Source: Burkholderiales bacterium UBA2647
Lineage (GTDB): Bacteria > Pseudomonadota > Gammaproteobacteria > Burkholderiales > Burkholderiaceae_E
Direction: 5' to 3'
Assembly: GCA_002359635.1 (NCBI GenBank)
Contig: DENJ01000074.1
Coordinates: forward strand, 52,361 to 116,360
DNA: 64,000 nucleotides
A model generated the notes under the pieces. That model did not search any database. It worked only from the letters and a program-made list of their open reading frames with translations, and was not told the origin of the DNA. Shown here piece after piece: positions 1 through 9,554 of this stretch. How positions within the stretch are numbered: the first letter of the stretch is position 1; each line of letters starts with the position of its first letter. A program made the translations under genes and the position numbers.

Positions 1-25
1 ACACAACGAACCATAGCACTGAGTC

Positions 26-1942
26 ATGAAAAATCACATCCGTATCGCTGGGGCATCGGGCTTTTGGGGTGACACCGCAGCGGCGGTGCCGCAACTTTTG
101 ACCGTTAATGATCTCGATTTCTTAGTGTTTGACTATTTGGCCGAAGTCACCCTGTCCATTATGGCGTCGCAAAAGGCAAAGTCGGCCAACGCCGGCTATG
201 CCAGCGATTTTGTCAGTATCACCTTAAAGCATCATTTAAAGACGATGCTTGATCGTGGTATTCGCGTGATTTCAAACGCGGGTGGACTGAACCCCTTGGC
301 TTGCGTCGAGGCCATTCAAGCCTTGGCTAGTGAGCAAGGGCTGACTGTGAAGCTTGCCTGCGTTATCGGTGACGATTTGACGGATGCTGAAGCATCGTAT
401 CGGGAATCACAACGAAGCGAAATGTATAGTGGTGAAAAATTCCCTGACCATGTTTTGAGCATCAATGCTTATTTGGGTGCTGAGCCAATTGCAAGGGCTC
501 TTGATGAAGGGGCGCAAGTCGTCATTACGGGTCGTTGCGTCGATTCAGCGGTCACGCTTGGCGCGATGATGCACGCATTTGGATGGCATCGATCGCTTCA
601 GTCAAGGCCATCGGCTGCGATGCTAGACCGCTTTGCACAAGGAACGCTCGCGGGACATTTGATTGAATGTGGTGCGCAGTGTACGGGGGGCCTCTTCACC
701 GACTGGCAGACGGTCCCTGACTGGGACAATATTGGTTTCCCAGTGGTGGAGGCTTATGCGGACGGCACATTTGAGATCTTCAAGCCAGATGGCACGGGCG
801 GCCTCGTCAGCCCGGCAACCGTTGCGGAGCAACTGCTCTATGAAATTGGTGATCCTGGCGCCTATATCGTTCCTGAAGTTGTATGTGATTGGACCAAAGT
901 AAGTATTCGTGCCTGTGGTCTTGATCGGGTTCGGGTTGAAGGCGCTCGAGGCCTGGAGGCCCCTCGTCAATACAAGGTTAGCGTGACCGCAGTCGATGGC
1001 TGGAAAAACCAAGCGCTGCTTGTCATTGCTGGTGATCAGGCGCAAGCAAAGGCCCAAAGAACGGCAGAGGCTTTGCTCAGTCGAACCTCGAGGATGCTCG
1101 AGCATCTTGGTTTGCCGCCTTATAGCGAGACCTTTGTTGAAATTGTTGGCAGCGAGGCCATGTTTGGCCATTTCAGTCGCGCGACCCAAGCCAGAGAGGT
1201 TGTGCTGAAAATGGCTGTGAAGTCAACTTCCAAGGCCAGTCTTGAGCTTTTTGCACGAGAATTTGCGCCCGCGGCGACGTCGATGGCGCCAGGGACAACA
1301 GGATTTGGCCAAGGACGTCCAAGCCCGAGTCCTGTGATTCGTTTGTTTTCGTTTCTAGAAGATAAATCGAAGGTTCCAGTCCGGGTCTTGATCGATGGGG
1401 TCTGTGTTGCAAGCTTAGGCCAGGATGATGCGTTGCCATCGGTATCCGAACGCCTTGCCACGCAGCAAGCTAGCCCGCGACGCTTCAGTGCTCAGGACTT
1501 GATGATTGAAGCTGGCGTTGACGCCAGATTAACGGCGACGGCCGCAAAGGCGTGGATGGATACGCACTGGCCCAAAGTGGCCTTGCTTGAGCTCGCCCAT
1601 GGACGTTCTGGCGATAAGGGGAATATCGCCAATATCGGACTGATCGCAAGGCGACAAGAGGACTGGACCTGGCTGCTTGCGGCGATCGATGAAGCGATGC
1701 TGCGGCGGGTCTTTGCCCATCGGCAACCGCTGCGTATCAGGCGATTTCCCCTCGAAGGCATTCGGGCGATGAACATCATGCTTGAAGGCGTCTTGGGAGG
1801 TGGTGGCATGGCCTCACTGCATACCGATAATCTTGCTAAGGCTTACGCCCAAGTGCTACTTGCTGCCCAGCTACCTTGTCCGCCAAGAATGTTGCACGAC
1901 TGGCGCCCCCGGCAGGAATCGAACCTGCGACCTTCCCCTTAG
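26..1942 (+). CDS. AtuA-like (DUF1446) family protein, 3' end running into an antisense tRNA
   Basis: A 638-residue protein that resembles the AtuA/DUF1446 family, linked in Pseudomonas to acyclic terpene use; the reaction is not established here. Family-like signs are the N-terminal segment IRIAGASGFWGDT and the later GRSGDKGNIANIG segment near residues 525-537, which fits the C-terminal AtuA-like domain. The frame does not stop before the tRNA-Arg gene on the other strand: its last 14 codons, ending in RQESNLRPSP, are antisense tRNA sequence. The functional protein therefore probably ends around residue 624, and the tail is read-through of tRNA complement, either real or due to a lost stop. 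The ATG at 26 has no strong ribosome site, and an upstream gene may end just before the window. No pathway partner lies next to it. Confidence 0.8.
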   Translation: MKNHIRIAGASGFWGDTAAAVPQLLTVNDLDFLVFDYLAEVTLSIMASQKAKSANAGYASDFVSITLKHHLKTMLDRGIRVISNAGGLNPLACVEAIQALASEQGLTVKLACVIGDDLTDAEASYRESQRSEMYSGEKFPDHVLSINAYLGAEPIARALDEGAQVVITGRCVDSAVTLGAMMHAFGWHRSLQSRPSAAMLDRFAQGTLAGHLIECGAQCTGGLFTDWQTVPDWDNIGFPVVEAYADGTFEIFKPDGTGGLVSPATVAEQLLYEIGDPGAYIVPEVVCDWTKVSIRACGLDRVRVEGARGLEAPRQYKVSVTAVDGWKNQALLVIAGDQAQAKAQRTAEALLSRTSRMLEHLGLPPYSETFVEIVGSEAMFGHFSRATQAREVVLKMAVKSTSKASLELFAREFAPAATSMAPGTTGFGQGRPSPSPVIRLFSFLEDKSKVPVRVLIDGVCVASLGQDDALPSVSERLATQQASPRRFSAQDLMIEAGVDARLTATAAKAWMDTHWPKVALLELAHGRSGDKGNIANIGLIARRQEDWTWLLAAIDEAMLRRVFAHRQPLRIRRFPLEGIRAMNIMLEGVLGGGGMASLHTDNLAKAYAQVLLAAQLPCPPRMLHDWRPRQESNLRPSP

Positions 1943-1976
1943 GAGGGGGACGCTCTATCCACTGAGCTACAGGGGC
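1901..1976 (-). tRNA. tRNA-Arg (anticodon CCU)
   Basis: Read on the minus strand, the sequence folds as a complete cloverleaf. The acceptor GCCCCTG pairs with CGGGGGC, followed by discriminator G and an encoded CCA. The D arm is GCTC...GAGC, the anticodon stem is TCCCC/GGGGA around loop CTCCTAA (anticodon CCU), and the T arm is GCAGG-TTCGATT-CCTGC. It is 76 nt including CCA. It reads AGG codons. It overlaps the 3' end of the AtuA-like frame on the opposite strand by 42 bases, and I see no terminator hairpin after it. Confidence 0.97.
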
Positions 1977-2057
1977 GGCTTTGGCTATGAAAAAGCTTCG
2001 GCCTGGAATCTATCATGAAACCGTTCGCAGGCGACCCAGCGATGTCGGTGCATGACC

Positions 2058-3143
2058 TCAAGCATGCCCGGCAGCTTGCTCAACAGCTGCGCGGGACAGT
2101 TTGAGTTTTTCTGCGGCAGCGAGGATCTCTTGCCAGGTCGTTGGATCAACAGGAAATCCTTCCGTACTGCGCACAGCCATGGCTTCGCGCTCGGGCTCTC
2201 CGGCAACCCGCACTTTATCAAAACCTGGCGCGACGGGTACCGAGCGTAGCCAATTCATGAAGGCCTCACTTTCCCTAAAGAAGTGGTCGTCTTGATCCAA
2301 GCGTTTGGGGTCGATCAGGATACTTAGCATACCGTTATAAACTTTCTTTTCCCCTTGGTAAGTCTTATGCCATGTGCCTCCACCCGACAAGGCTCCCCCG
2401 AGCAATTCGCAGACCAAAGCCATGCCGAATCCTTTGTGCTCGCCGAAGGTGAGTAATGCGCCCAATGGTTCCACAACCACCACGCTTGGGTTGGTTGTTG
2501 GATGACCGTGTTGATCAATCAACATGCCAGGCCGGACTTCCTCGCCTTTGTTGTGCGCAACCCGCATCTTGCCCTGCGCAACCATGCTTGTTGCATAGTC
2601 GAGAATGACAGGCTCTTCGTTGCGCATGGGGATGCCGATACAACAGGGATTTGTACCGAACCGGCCTGCTGCGCCACCCCAAGGGGCGACGGTCGGTCGC
2701 GACAAAACATTGACAAAATGGATCGATATCAAATCTTGACTGACTGCCTGTTCCGCCCAATGGCCGATGCGGCCCAAATGGTGCGCATGACCGAGGCCCA
2801 TTACACAAACGCCATGCTCTTTTGCACGCTCAATGGCCATGTTGGTGGCTGTTTCGCCAATCGACTGTCCGAAGCCAGCCTGACCATCGAGACCTAAAAG
2901 CGGGCCTGCATCAATCTTCGTCTGGGGCTGTTGATTGACCTTGAGTCCACCCTCTAAAAACGAATCAACATAGCGCGGCACCATGCCAATACCATGCGAG
3001 TCGTGGCCCTTCAAATTGGCAAGCACTAAATTTTCAGCCACCTGCTGCGGTTCTCGGCCGCTTGAACCTGTGGCGGCGATGACCATAGCAATCGCTTGGC
3101 GCATGCCTTCTGCCTTAAAGAGCTTGTAATCCGATGAGGTCAT
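2058..3143 (-). CDS. Ldh2/malate-L-lactate dehydrogenase family oxidoreductase
   Basis: A 361-residue NAD(P)-dependent 2-hydroxyacid dehydrogenase of the Ldh2 fold, unrelated to classical lactate dehydrogenase. Characteristic features are the GHDSHGIGMV motif at residues 46-55 with catalytic-type His, the GLDGQAGFGQ segment near 89 and WGGAAGRFGTNP near 155-166. Length matches the family (about 340-365). Substrate could be malate, lactate, ureidoglycolate or another 2-hydroxyacid, and the sequence does not decide. Its ATG overlaps the folA stop as ATGA, so translation is probably coupled to folA and thyA upstream. The link to folate metabolism is positional only. Confidence 0.88.
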   Translation of the reverse strand: MTSSDYKLFKAEGMRQAIAMVIAATGSSGREPQQVAENLVLANLKGHDSHGIGMVPRYVDSFLEGGLKVNQQPQTKIDAGPLLGLDGQAGFGQSIGETATNMAIERAKEHGVCVMGLGHAHHLGRIGHWAEQAVSQDLISIHFVNVLSRPTVAPWGGAAGRFGTNPCCIGIPMRNEEPVILDYATSMVAQGKMRVAHNKGEEVRPGMLIDQHGHPTTNPSVVVVEPLGALLTFGEHKGFGMALVCELLGGALSGGGTWHKTYQGEKKVYNGMLSILIDPKRLDQDDHFFRESEAFMNWLRSVPVAPGFDKVRVAGEPEREAMAVRSTEGFPVDPTTWQEILAAAEKLKLSRAAVEQAAGHA

Positions 3144-3646
3144 GACTGGGTTCTCCGATAATCAATAAAACGATAACTTAAGCCTTGGCTGCTAATCCCC
3201 TTTATATGGGCAACTTCCTCCCAGCATGTCGTTGTAAGTTCCGGAAAGTAGGTATCGCCAGTGACTTCGAGTTCAATTTCTGTCACGACCGCACGATCAG
3301 CGTGGGCAAGGGCGAGCTGATAGATCTGCCCGCCGCCTATGACATAGACCTCACCGGGAAAAGCTAAGGACAAAGCCTGCTCAAAGCTAGTCGCCACCAC
3401 CGCTCCTTCGCCATGCCATGATGGGTTGCGGGTGATGACGATGTTTCGCCGTCGCGGCAAAGCCTTGCCAATCGACTCAAAAGTTTGCCGCCCCATCACA
3501 ATGCTTGCGTCGAGGGTTAGCGCCCGAAAATGCTTTAAGTCTTCGGGCAGATGCCAGGGCATAGCACCGTCGCGACCTATCACGCGATGCTTGGCATAGG
3601 CAACCACCAAACAAATACCTTGATCGCGGCGATCAAAACTCATCAT
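3140..3646 (-). CDS. folA: Dihydrofolate reductase
   Basis: Reduces dihydrofolate to tetrahydrofolate with NADPH in the cytoplasm, recycling the product of the adjacent thymidylate synthase. The 168-residue protein has the family order: VVAYAKHRVIG near the N-terminus, MPWHLPEDLKHF carrying the active-site Asp, the IVMGRQTFESIG NADPH segment and the VIGGGQIYQLAL segment. Length is normal (about 160-170). It lies 9 bases after thyA and overlaps the next gene by 4 bases, giving a thyA-folA-dehydrogenase operon. Nothing looks truncated. Confidence 0.97.
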   Translation of the reverse strand: MMSFDRRDQGICLVVAYAKHRVIGRDGAMPWHLPEDLKHFRALTLDASIVMGRQTFESIGKALPRRRNIVITRNPSWHGEGAVVATSFEQALSLAFPGEVYVIGGGQIYQLALAHADRAVVTEIELEVTGDTYFPELTTTCWEEVAHIKGISSQGLSYRFIDYRRTQS

Positions 3647-3655
3647 GGCAAGACA

Positions 3656-4450
3656 TTACACCGCGATAGGCGCTTTGATAGCTGGGTGGCATTGATAATT
3701 TTCAATGATAAAGTCTTCATATCGATATGAAAAAAGATCATCAGGCCGCCGAGCGAGCTTTAGGCTCGGTAGTGGATAGGCTTGGCGCTTAAGTTGCTCG
3801 CGTGCCTGCTCTAAATGGTTGAGATAGAGATGGCAGTCGCCCCCTGTCCAGATAAAGTCACCAGGCTGTAGATCAACTTGCTGGGCCACCATATGGGTGA
3901 GTAGGGCGTATGACGCTATATTAAACGGCACACCGAGAAAAATATCAGCACTTCGTTGATAGAGTTGGCAGGATAACTTGCCATCGGCAACATAAAACTG
4001 AAACATCGCATGACAGGGCGCGAGCGCCATCTTGGGTAGGTCCCCCACGTTCCACGCCGACACAATCAGCCGTCGAGAGTCAGGGTCGTTGCGCAATCGC
4101 GTCATGAGTTCTTTGAGTTGATCAATCGAGTCGCCACTTGCTGTGGGCCACGATCGCCACTGATAGCCATACACAGGGCCGAGTTCGCCATTGGCATCGG
4201 CCCATTCATCCCAGATGCTTACGCCGTGCGAATGTAAATAGTGAATATTGGTAGATCCTGATAAAAACCAGATCAATTCGTGGATGATCGATTTCAAATG
4301 CAATTTTTTTGTGGTGACAAGCGGAAAACCTTCGGCCAAAGGAAAACGCATTTGCCATCCAAACACCGATCGCGTGCCAGTTCCGGTGCGGTCCTGTTTT
4401 TGGCTGCCATGATCGAGCACGTATTGCATCAATTCGTGATATGCCTTCAT
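3656..4450 (-). CDS. thyA: Thymidylate synthase
   Basis: Methylates dUMP to dTMP with 5,10-methylene-THF, releasing dihydrofolate for FolA. The protein has 264 residues, the same as the E. coli enzyme, and the catalytic Cys is at residue 146 in [12 protein letters not shown]. Other family segments are [12 protein letters not shown] (20-31), [11 protein letters not shown] and the [16 protein letters not shown] folate-site segment. It starts with ATG and is first in the thyA-folA-dehydrogenase operon. About 93 bases separate it from the upstream gene, which must hold the promoter. Confidence 0.98.
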   Translation of the reverse strand: MKAYHELMQYVLDHGSQKQDRTGTGTRSVFGWQMRFPLAEGFPLVTTKKLHLKSIIHELIWFLSGSTNIHYLHSHGVSIWDEWADANGELGPVYGYQWRSWPTASGDSIDQLKELMTRLRNDPDSRRLIVSAWNVGDLPKMALAPCHAMFQFYVADGKLSCQLYQRSADIFLGVPFNIASYALLTHMVAQQVDLQPGDFIWTGGDCHLYLNHLEQAREQLKRQAYPLPSLKLARRPDDLFSYRYEDFIIENYQCHPAIKAPIAV

Positions 4451-4543
4451 GATGATTTGCCTTCTATGCTTGACTTGGTTGAGATTGGGTCAGATAAAAC
4501 CAGCCTTGTGCGATCGTAGCTAAAACTGCACCGGGTATCCTTG

Positions 4544-5623
4544 CTACAGCCGCATAGGGCGATCGTAGCCCGTTAACTCGAGGTAGCCTCGTCCGATCAG
4601 ATTGCCTTGCTCGCTATACGCCATGACTGCGCCTTCCCAATAGCGGTTGCCCGTGCTTGCACGCGCATCGATTTCCTGATCTCGGACCAGGGCCTTAAGT
4701 ACAAGCGGTCCAAACTTGCCTTTAACGCGCATTGCCACTGGGTAGTTTGCGCCACTTACACTGGAGCGCCACTGCTCGAGGGTTTGGATGACCAAACCCG
4801 CCTCAGAACGCCACAGTTCAGCGCCTTGTCGATCCCGAATTCGAAACGCCATCCAGCTTTGCCCATCGAGCAAATTGAGTCCAAACCAATCCCATCCAAC
4901 TGCATCGGCTGACAAAAGACTGCTTGACCATTCGTGGTCAAACCAGGCCGCAGCAAAGTTGCTGCCGCGATCAATGCTTAGCGCTTTACCATCAAGCTTC
5001 AGGCTTGCCTCGATCTGAAGCTGGGTCTGGCTGTAGTAGTGGCTAAATTGACTCGCAGCCGGTCCTTTTTGCGAGTAGCCCTGATGGCCTTGCAATAGCG
5101 GCACGCTGCGAGGCCGACAGCGTAGCTTTAATCCGAGTCTGCCTTGTTCAATATCGATAGCGATCCGACCGTCCGCTTCACGCGCAAAACGCCAGCCTGG
5201 CATCGTGATATGTAGATCGGATTCGCTGAACTCGGCAACATGCTGCACGCCCCGCCATGCTGTTTGCTCATGGATGAGTTTGCTCCAACCTCGTCTGACC
5301 AAGGCAGCATGGCCCATGAGCCATTGATTTGATCCCCAAGTGCTTTGCTGCGCTTTGCCAAGTCGGACCCGAAAAATCGTTGCTTGAATGCCTGTATCAG
5401 CATCGAGCCAACCGGTGAGGTACCACCACTCGATACGTTCATCGGGATGGGCGCCATGATCGCGTGGGAACTGGATCGCTTTGAAGCTGCGTGGCTTGGT
5501 ATCGTCTCGCCTCATCAGACCTGTTTCAGCGACTGCGCGCGGAATAGCCGTTGCCGCCGAAAGGGTGCTCGCACCGAGTGCGCGCTTGATGAGCCATCGC
5601 CTTTGTGTTGACCCGCGCAGCAT
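4544..5623 (-). CDS. AttH/lipocalin-like (carotenoid 1,2-hydratase-like) secreted protein
   Basis: About 359 residues. The N-terminus has a twin-Arg-like stretch (QRRWLIKR) followed by a hydrophobic run and an Ala-rich cleavage region ending near AVAE, so export to the periplasm is likely. The mature part shows the AttH/lipocalin-like motifs EWWYLTGWL, WFDHEW and GWDWFGLNL. Known relatives accompany FtsX-type ABC transporters (the att type); the substrate is thought to be a lipid or hydrophobic molecule but is not established here. The ATG at 5623 overlaps the permease stop as TGATG with AGGA six bases upstream; a GTG three bases earlier is the alternative start. Confidence 0.82.
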   Translation of the reverse strand: MLRGSTQRRWLIKRALGASTLSAATAIPRAVAETGLMRRDDTKPRSFKAIQFPRDHGAHPDERIEWWYLTGWLDADTGIQATIFRVRLGKAQQSTWGSNQWLMGHAALVRRGWSKLIHEQTAWRGVQHVAEFSESDLHITMPGWRFAREADGRIAIDIEQGRLGLKLRCRPRSVPLLQGHQGYSQKGPAASQFSHYYSQTQLQIEASLKLDGKALSIDRGSNFAAAWFDHEWSSSLLSADAVGWDWFGLNLLDGQSWMAFRIRDRQGAELWRSEAGLVIQTLEQWRSSVSGANYPVAMRVKGKFGPLVLKALVRDQEIDARASTGNRYWEGAVMAYSEQGNLIGRGYLELTGYDRPMRL

Positions 5624-8235
5624 CACCAGTCCTGCTTAAGGCTTTGTAGCATGGGCTGCTTGAGCAACTGTTTGCTAAGTGCCAGGCAGCTAAACACGCC
5701 GATGAGCCAAACACCGCTTATTGCAAGCGTCATGAGTCCCACAGGAATGCGCATGGGCATACGCCAGTGAAAGGACTGCGGGTTGACGACCTCGATTAAG
5801 ACCCAGGCCAGTGCCAGACCGAGCATAGAGCCCCAAAGGAGTGCCAAAGCCAAACTTGAAGCAGCTTCAAGTAAAAGCAATCGCGTGCAGGCTGCCGGAT
5901 GCAGGCCAAGAAGTTGCAGCATGGCAAGCTCTTGGGTTCTGGCAATCGCCTGGGCGGCCAGCGTGCTGCTTAGGCCGAGTAAGCCAATCAATAAGGCGAC
6001 AGCTTGTAAGGCATAGGTCACGACAAAGCTTCGATCAAAAAGTTCGAGCGATAGGGCACGAATATCTGAGGCGCTGCGGATTTCTAGCTTGTCGCGAAGC
6101 CCTTGGGGCAGTTGTGCGAGCAGCGATTCGCTGCCGCGACTTGGATCCGCAAGCCACCACGACACATCGCTTGCCTCGAGCTGCTGATGGCCCCCACGCG
6201 CCTTTAACCATTGATTTGATGCCATGATGATCGAGCCATGCTGCCTAGCGTAATCGCGCCAAACGCCCGCGACAAACACCGATCCCTGGGGCAGCAAGCC
6301 AAGACGCTGGATGCTTCCCGGTGCCCATCCGTAGAGATCGCGCATGGCCTCGCTTACCCAGACGCTAGGCAGGCTGGGATGCGGGTCGAGTAGCTGGCCG
6401 GTAATCGGCAGCCTATCCTGAGCCGTTTTCAGCGGCAAGGCGCGAACAATCACGGCTATAGGAGGGCGTTCGGGGAGCATGGGCCACTCAAGCACCTGTT
6501 GAAACTCTGTGCGCCTCAGTCCGGCGAGCTGCGACAACTGCCATTGCTCATCGGGCGATAGACTTGCCTCGCCTTTTTGGATGCGCGCATACACATCAGC
6601 GGGCAGCACATGGTCAAGCCACTCGCTTACCGCGAGCCGAAAGCTACTGATCATAAGGCTCACCGCCACGCAAAGCGCCACGCTTGCGATCATGCCGGTC
6701 ATGCTTAAGCTGATGGACTGGGGTAAATACTTGGCACGCTTCATAGCTAACCAGCTGATGGGATGCTTGGCTGCTGGGCCTGACAGGCCGCCTGCCACTC
6801 GCTCAACGAGCGTGGGCATGGCTAGTAGCCCCGCAACTAACCATGTAAACAAGCAAACATAGGCACCAAGCGGCACGCCCTCCAGGGGTTCAAGCAAGAG
6901 GCAGCACGCGCCAAAGCAGGCAAGTGCCATCGCTGCAAGGGCAAGTTGCGTACTCGTAAACCATGGCGGCGGCTGCGCGCCTTTGAGTGCCGCGACGGCG
7001 GTTACTCGGGCAAGGCTTTTTACGGCAAGCCAGGAGCCAAACCAGGCTACGAGAATGCCCAAACTCGCGTGAAAACCCAGCAACCACAAAGACACATCTA
7101 AGGTCCTTGAGCTTGTCTTAAGCAGGCCTGCGCCGAGGTCTCCGCCTGTGAGAGAGAGCAGAAACCAAGCACAAACTGAGCCTATGACTAATCCGATCAC
7201 CGAGCCGATGGCACCGATCAGCAGGGCTTGAAATCGCATAAAGGCCTGGATGCTTCTGGCATCTGTGCCTAGCACCTGAAGAATCGCCAGTGAGCCCAGC
7301 TGTCTTGCCGTCATTAATTGCATATTGGACTGAACAATAAATACGCCGGTGAGCAAGGCAACCAGCGCAAGAATCGCAAGATTCACGCGATAAGCGCGCG
7401 AGAGATTCGACATGCGTTCGGCCTCGTCCTCGGGTTTGATCAGCGAGAGCGTCAGTTCGGGATGTTTTGCTCGCAAGGCATCAAGGAGTTCGGTTGGTGA
7501 ATGCTTGCTGCTTGCGCCTTGGGCCCAGCGCATATCGATGCGCGAGAGGCGATCCTTGTGGGTCGTGAGGGCTTGCAAGCTGCCAAGGTCGATCACAAAG
7601 ACCATGGATTCGTTGCCAGCTTGGCCAAGGCGACCCGCAATCACAAAGTCTTCGCTTCGACCCTCCATGCGAAGCCTTATGATTGCGCCCTCTGGTTCAA
7701 TGCCTAGCTTTTCAAGCTGCTGCCACAGACGCGGGCTTGCATAAAGCTGATTGCCTCCAAACCATGCATCACTCGCCTCGGGGCTGCTAATGCTTGGACT
7801 GAGTTGCGGGTGAACATGAATCGATCGAAAAAGGTCAATGCCAAAGAGTTCGACGCCCTGGGGAAACATGCTGCGCAAATCAATGACCTCGGCCGATGAC
7901 CCTGAGGCCTTCACCGTTTGCATGTGTGCGCTTTTTATCAGGACTGGCGCGGCGCTTGCATTCGCTTGATACTGTTGCAGACTTGCAAAAACCGAGGCGC
8001 TGAATTCCTTTTCCGCGGCGCGCAAACTTGCATCGGCTTGCCCGTTGACGCTTGCCAGGGCCGACTTGAATTCATTCAGCGCGCTCCGATTCACCAGGTC
8101 AATCGCTAAACCCATGGCCACGCCAATGCCGATGACCAGTGCCGCTAGGGCGTTTCTAAATCGGTAAAGCCGCAGTTGCTCCAGGCTGAGGCGGCGGGCA
8201 AGCGGCCAGGGTAGGCCATAGAGGCTGTTTCCCAT
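5623..8235 (-). CDS. FtsX-type ABC transporter permease
   Basis: An 870-residue membrane protein with one N-terminal transmembrane segment (about residues 27-50), a long periplasmic domain to about 280, then several hydrophobic helices in two FtsX-like blocks (about 280-490 and 770-865) separated by a second soluble domain. This fits the large MacB/LolCE-related permeases that move lipids or lipoproteins rather than small solutes. It is coupled on both sides: the ATPase stop overlaps its ATG as TGATG, and its stop overlaps the AttH-like start the same way. Three products therefore probably form one export or envelope-maintenance machine. Substrate unknown. Confidence 0.9.
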   Translation of the reverse strand: MGNSLYGLPWPLARRLSLEQLRLYRFRNALAALVIGIGVAMGLAIDLVNRSALNEFKSALASVNGQADASLRAAEKEFSASVFASLQQYQANASAAPVLIKSAHMQTVKASGSSAEVIDLRSMFPQGVELFGIDLFRSIHVHPQLSPSISSPEASDAWFGGNQLYASPRLWQQLEKLGIEPEGAIIRLRMEGRSEDFVIAGRLGQAGNESMVFVIDLGSLQALTTHKDRLSRIDMRWAQGASSKHSPTELLDALRAKHPELTLSLIKPEDEAERMSNLSRAYRVNLAILALVALLTGVFIVQSNMQLMTARQLGSLAILQVLGTDARSIQAFMRFQALLIGAIGSVIGLVIGSVCAWFLLSLTGGDLGAGLLKTSSRTLDVSLWLLGFHASLGILVAWFGSWLAVKSLARVTAVAALKGAQPPPWFTSTQLALAAMALACFGACCLLLEPLEGVPLGAYVCLFTWLVAGLLAMPTLVERVAGGLSGPAAKHPISWLAMKRAKYLPQSISLSMTGMIASVALCVAVSLMISSFRLAVSEWLDHVLPADVYARIQKGEASLSPDEQWQLSQLAGLRRTEFQQVLEWPMLPERPPIAVIVRALPLKTAQDRLPITGQLLDPHPSLPSVWVSEAMRDLYGWAPGSIQRLGLLPQGSVFVAGVWRDYARQHGSIIMASNQWLKARGGHQQLEASDVSWWLADPSRGSESLLAQLPQGLRDKLEIRSASDIRALSLELFDRSFVVTYALQAVALLIGLLGLSSTLAAQAIARTQELAMLQLLGLHPAACTRLLLLEAASSLALALLWGSMLGLALAWVLIEVVNPQSFHWRMPMRIPVGLMTLAISGVWLIGVFSCLALSKQLLKQPMLQSLKQDW

Positions 8236-8903
8236 CAGGCCGGCTGCAATTTGCCCTGACTTAGCTTCCAGCAGGGATCAAACAGACGCGCTCGTTGCAA
8301 ATCGTGGGTCACAAACAATAATGCGCAATCGCTTTGTGCTAAGACTTGCTGCAAGAGCGTCATGACGGCATCGGCTGATTCTGGGTCGAGATTGCCCGTT
8401 GGTTCATCAGCAAGGATCAAACGCGGTGCATGGATGACGGCGCGTGCGATGGCAACCCGCTGCTGCTCTCCGCCTGAAAGCTCACTAGGCCTTGCATGGG
8501 CACGATCACTTAGTCCCAATTGGTCTAACAAGTCTAATGCCCTGGACATGGCTGACTTCTCAGACGAGCCTAGTAACAGCGCCGGAACCGCTACATTTTG
8601 CAGGGCGTTTAAATGAGGCAGCAAATGGAAGGCCTGAAAGATAAAGCCAATGGATTGGGCACGCAGTCTTGCGCTTTGCTGGGCATCGTGGGGGTTCATC
8701 GGCTTGCCACCGATCAAAATACTGCCTTCATCCGCTGCCTCGAGGCCTGCGATGAGGTGAAGCAAGGTTGACTTTCCGCTCCCTGATGCACCGATGAGCG
8801 AGGCGCGTTGACCAGGCGCTAGTTCGATATCCAATTGATCGAGTAGTCGCTTACCCTGATGATATCGCTTCGATAGCGATCTAACCTCGAGAATATTTGT
8901 CAT
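8235..8903 (-). CDS. ABC transporter ATP-binding protein, LolD/MacB-like
   Basis: A 222-residue cytoplasmic ATPase with Walker [10 protein letters not shown] (38-46), signature [14 protein letters not shown] and Walker [13 protein letters not shown]. Length and motifs fit the LolD/MacB/FtsE group that partners FtsX-type permeases. It is the first gene of the three-gene cluster and overlaps the permease by one base. It should energise the 870-residue permease. I avoid the name lolD because the permease is not a typical LolC/E and an AttH-like protein is present. Confidence 0.93.
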   Translation of the reverse strand: MTNILEVRSLSKRYHQGKRLLDQLDIELAPGQRASLIGASGSGKSTLLHLIAGLEAADEGSILIGGKPMNPHDAQQSARLRAQSIGFIFQAFHLLPHLNALQNVAVPALLLGSSEKSAMSRALDLLDQLGLSDRAHARPSELSGGEQQRVAIARAVIHAPRLILADEPTGNLDPESADAVMTLLQQVLAQSDCALLFVTHDLQRARLFDPCWKLSQGKLQPA

Positions 8904-8949
8904 CTATCGACGCTTTCTCGTTGCTTGCGCACGATCGCATAAAAGCTAA

Positions 8950-8968
8950 CCGGCCGCTAGGCGGCCGG
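8950..8968 (-). terminator. Hairpin terminator candidate after the cytochrome c gene
   Basis: A perfect 8-bp inverted repeat CCGGCCGC-TAG-GCGGCCGG. On the minus strand it is followed by GTTAGCTTTTA, which is T-rich, so it could terminate transcripts of the cytochrome c gene that ends at 9034. The T tract is interrupted, so strength is uncertain. Confidence 0.6.
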
Positions 8969-9033
8969 CTCGGGGCAAAGCCAATACATCCTGGCTCTAA
9001 AGCTTAAGGCTTCGAACGAAGCCCAAAAAGGAC

Positions 9034-9354
9034 TTACTTGGTGGCAAGAATCCACTTGGCAAGGGTTTCAGCTTCGGCAGCAGAGACCTGTGGGTTGGCG
9101 GGCATAGGAATTTGACCCCACACACCTACGCCACCTTTTTGAATTTTTTGTGCCAAATTCTTCACAGCACCCGCGTCTTTTGCATACTTCGCGGCAACGT
9201 CTTTATAAGACGGGCCAATCAATTTTTTGTCGGGCGCATGGCAGGCCAAGCAGTTTTTGGCCTTAGCGAGATCAGCGCTCGCAAGGGCGGGCTTTGCGGC
9301 GAAGCTAGCAAGTGCAATTGCTAGCGCACTCAAGGATAAAGTCACGATCTTCAT
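9034..9354 (-). CDS. Small c-type cytochrome (c-551/c5-like)
   Basis: A 106-residue periplasmic electron carrier. Residues 1-26 form a signal peptide ending ALASA. The heme site CLACH is at 35-39 and the likely axial Met is Met84 in the IPMPANP motif. The mature size of about 80 residues and the motif pattern fit single-heme class I cytochromes such as c-551 or c5. It stands alone between the ABC cluster and ilvD, with a hairpin downstream. The redox partners cannot be told from context. Confidence 0.93.
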   Translation of the reverse strand: MKIVTLSLSALAIALASFAAKPALASADLAKAKNCLACHAPDKKLIGPSYKDVAAKYAKDAGAVKNLAQKIQKGGVGVWGQIPMPANPQVSAAEAETLAKWILATK

Positions 9355-9554
9355 GGTCAGGTCCTGGTTGCGAATGACACCGAATACGACATCAAAACGG
9401 AATGCCGGAAGTGTAACCGAGGGTGAATCAAGCGATCAAACCGGAGCGGCAGAACCTGCGAGATGTTCATCGCCTCTCAGTAAATCGGTGCATTCGCCAA
9501 AGCGCCGAGGCTTGTCGTCTTCACCCTGGTGACCTATTCGCATGGAGGCCCGAC

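Noticed and set aside
623..1461. Minus-strand ORFs within the AtuA-like gene
   Set aside because: Shadow frames of a well-supported gene, with no start signal or family motif.
8235..8903. Naming the ATPase lolD
   Set aside because: Motifs fit LolD, but the partner permease and AttH-like gene show a different system.
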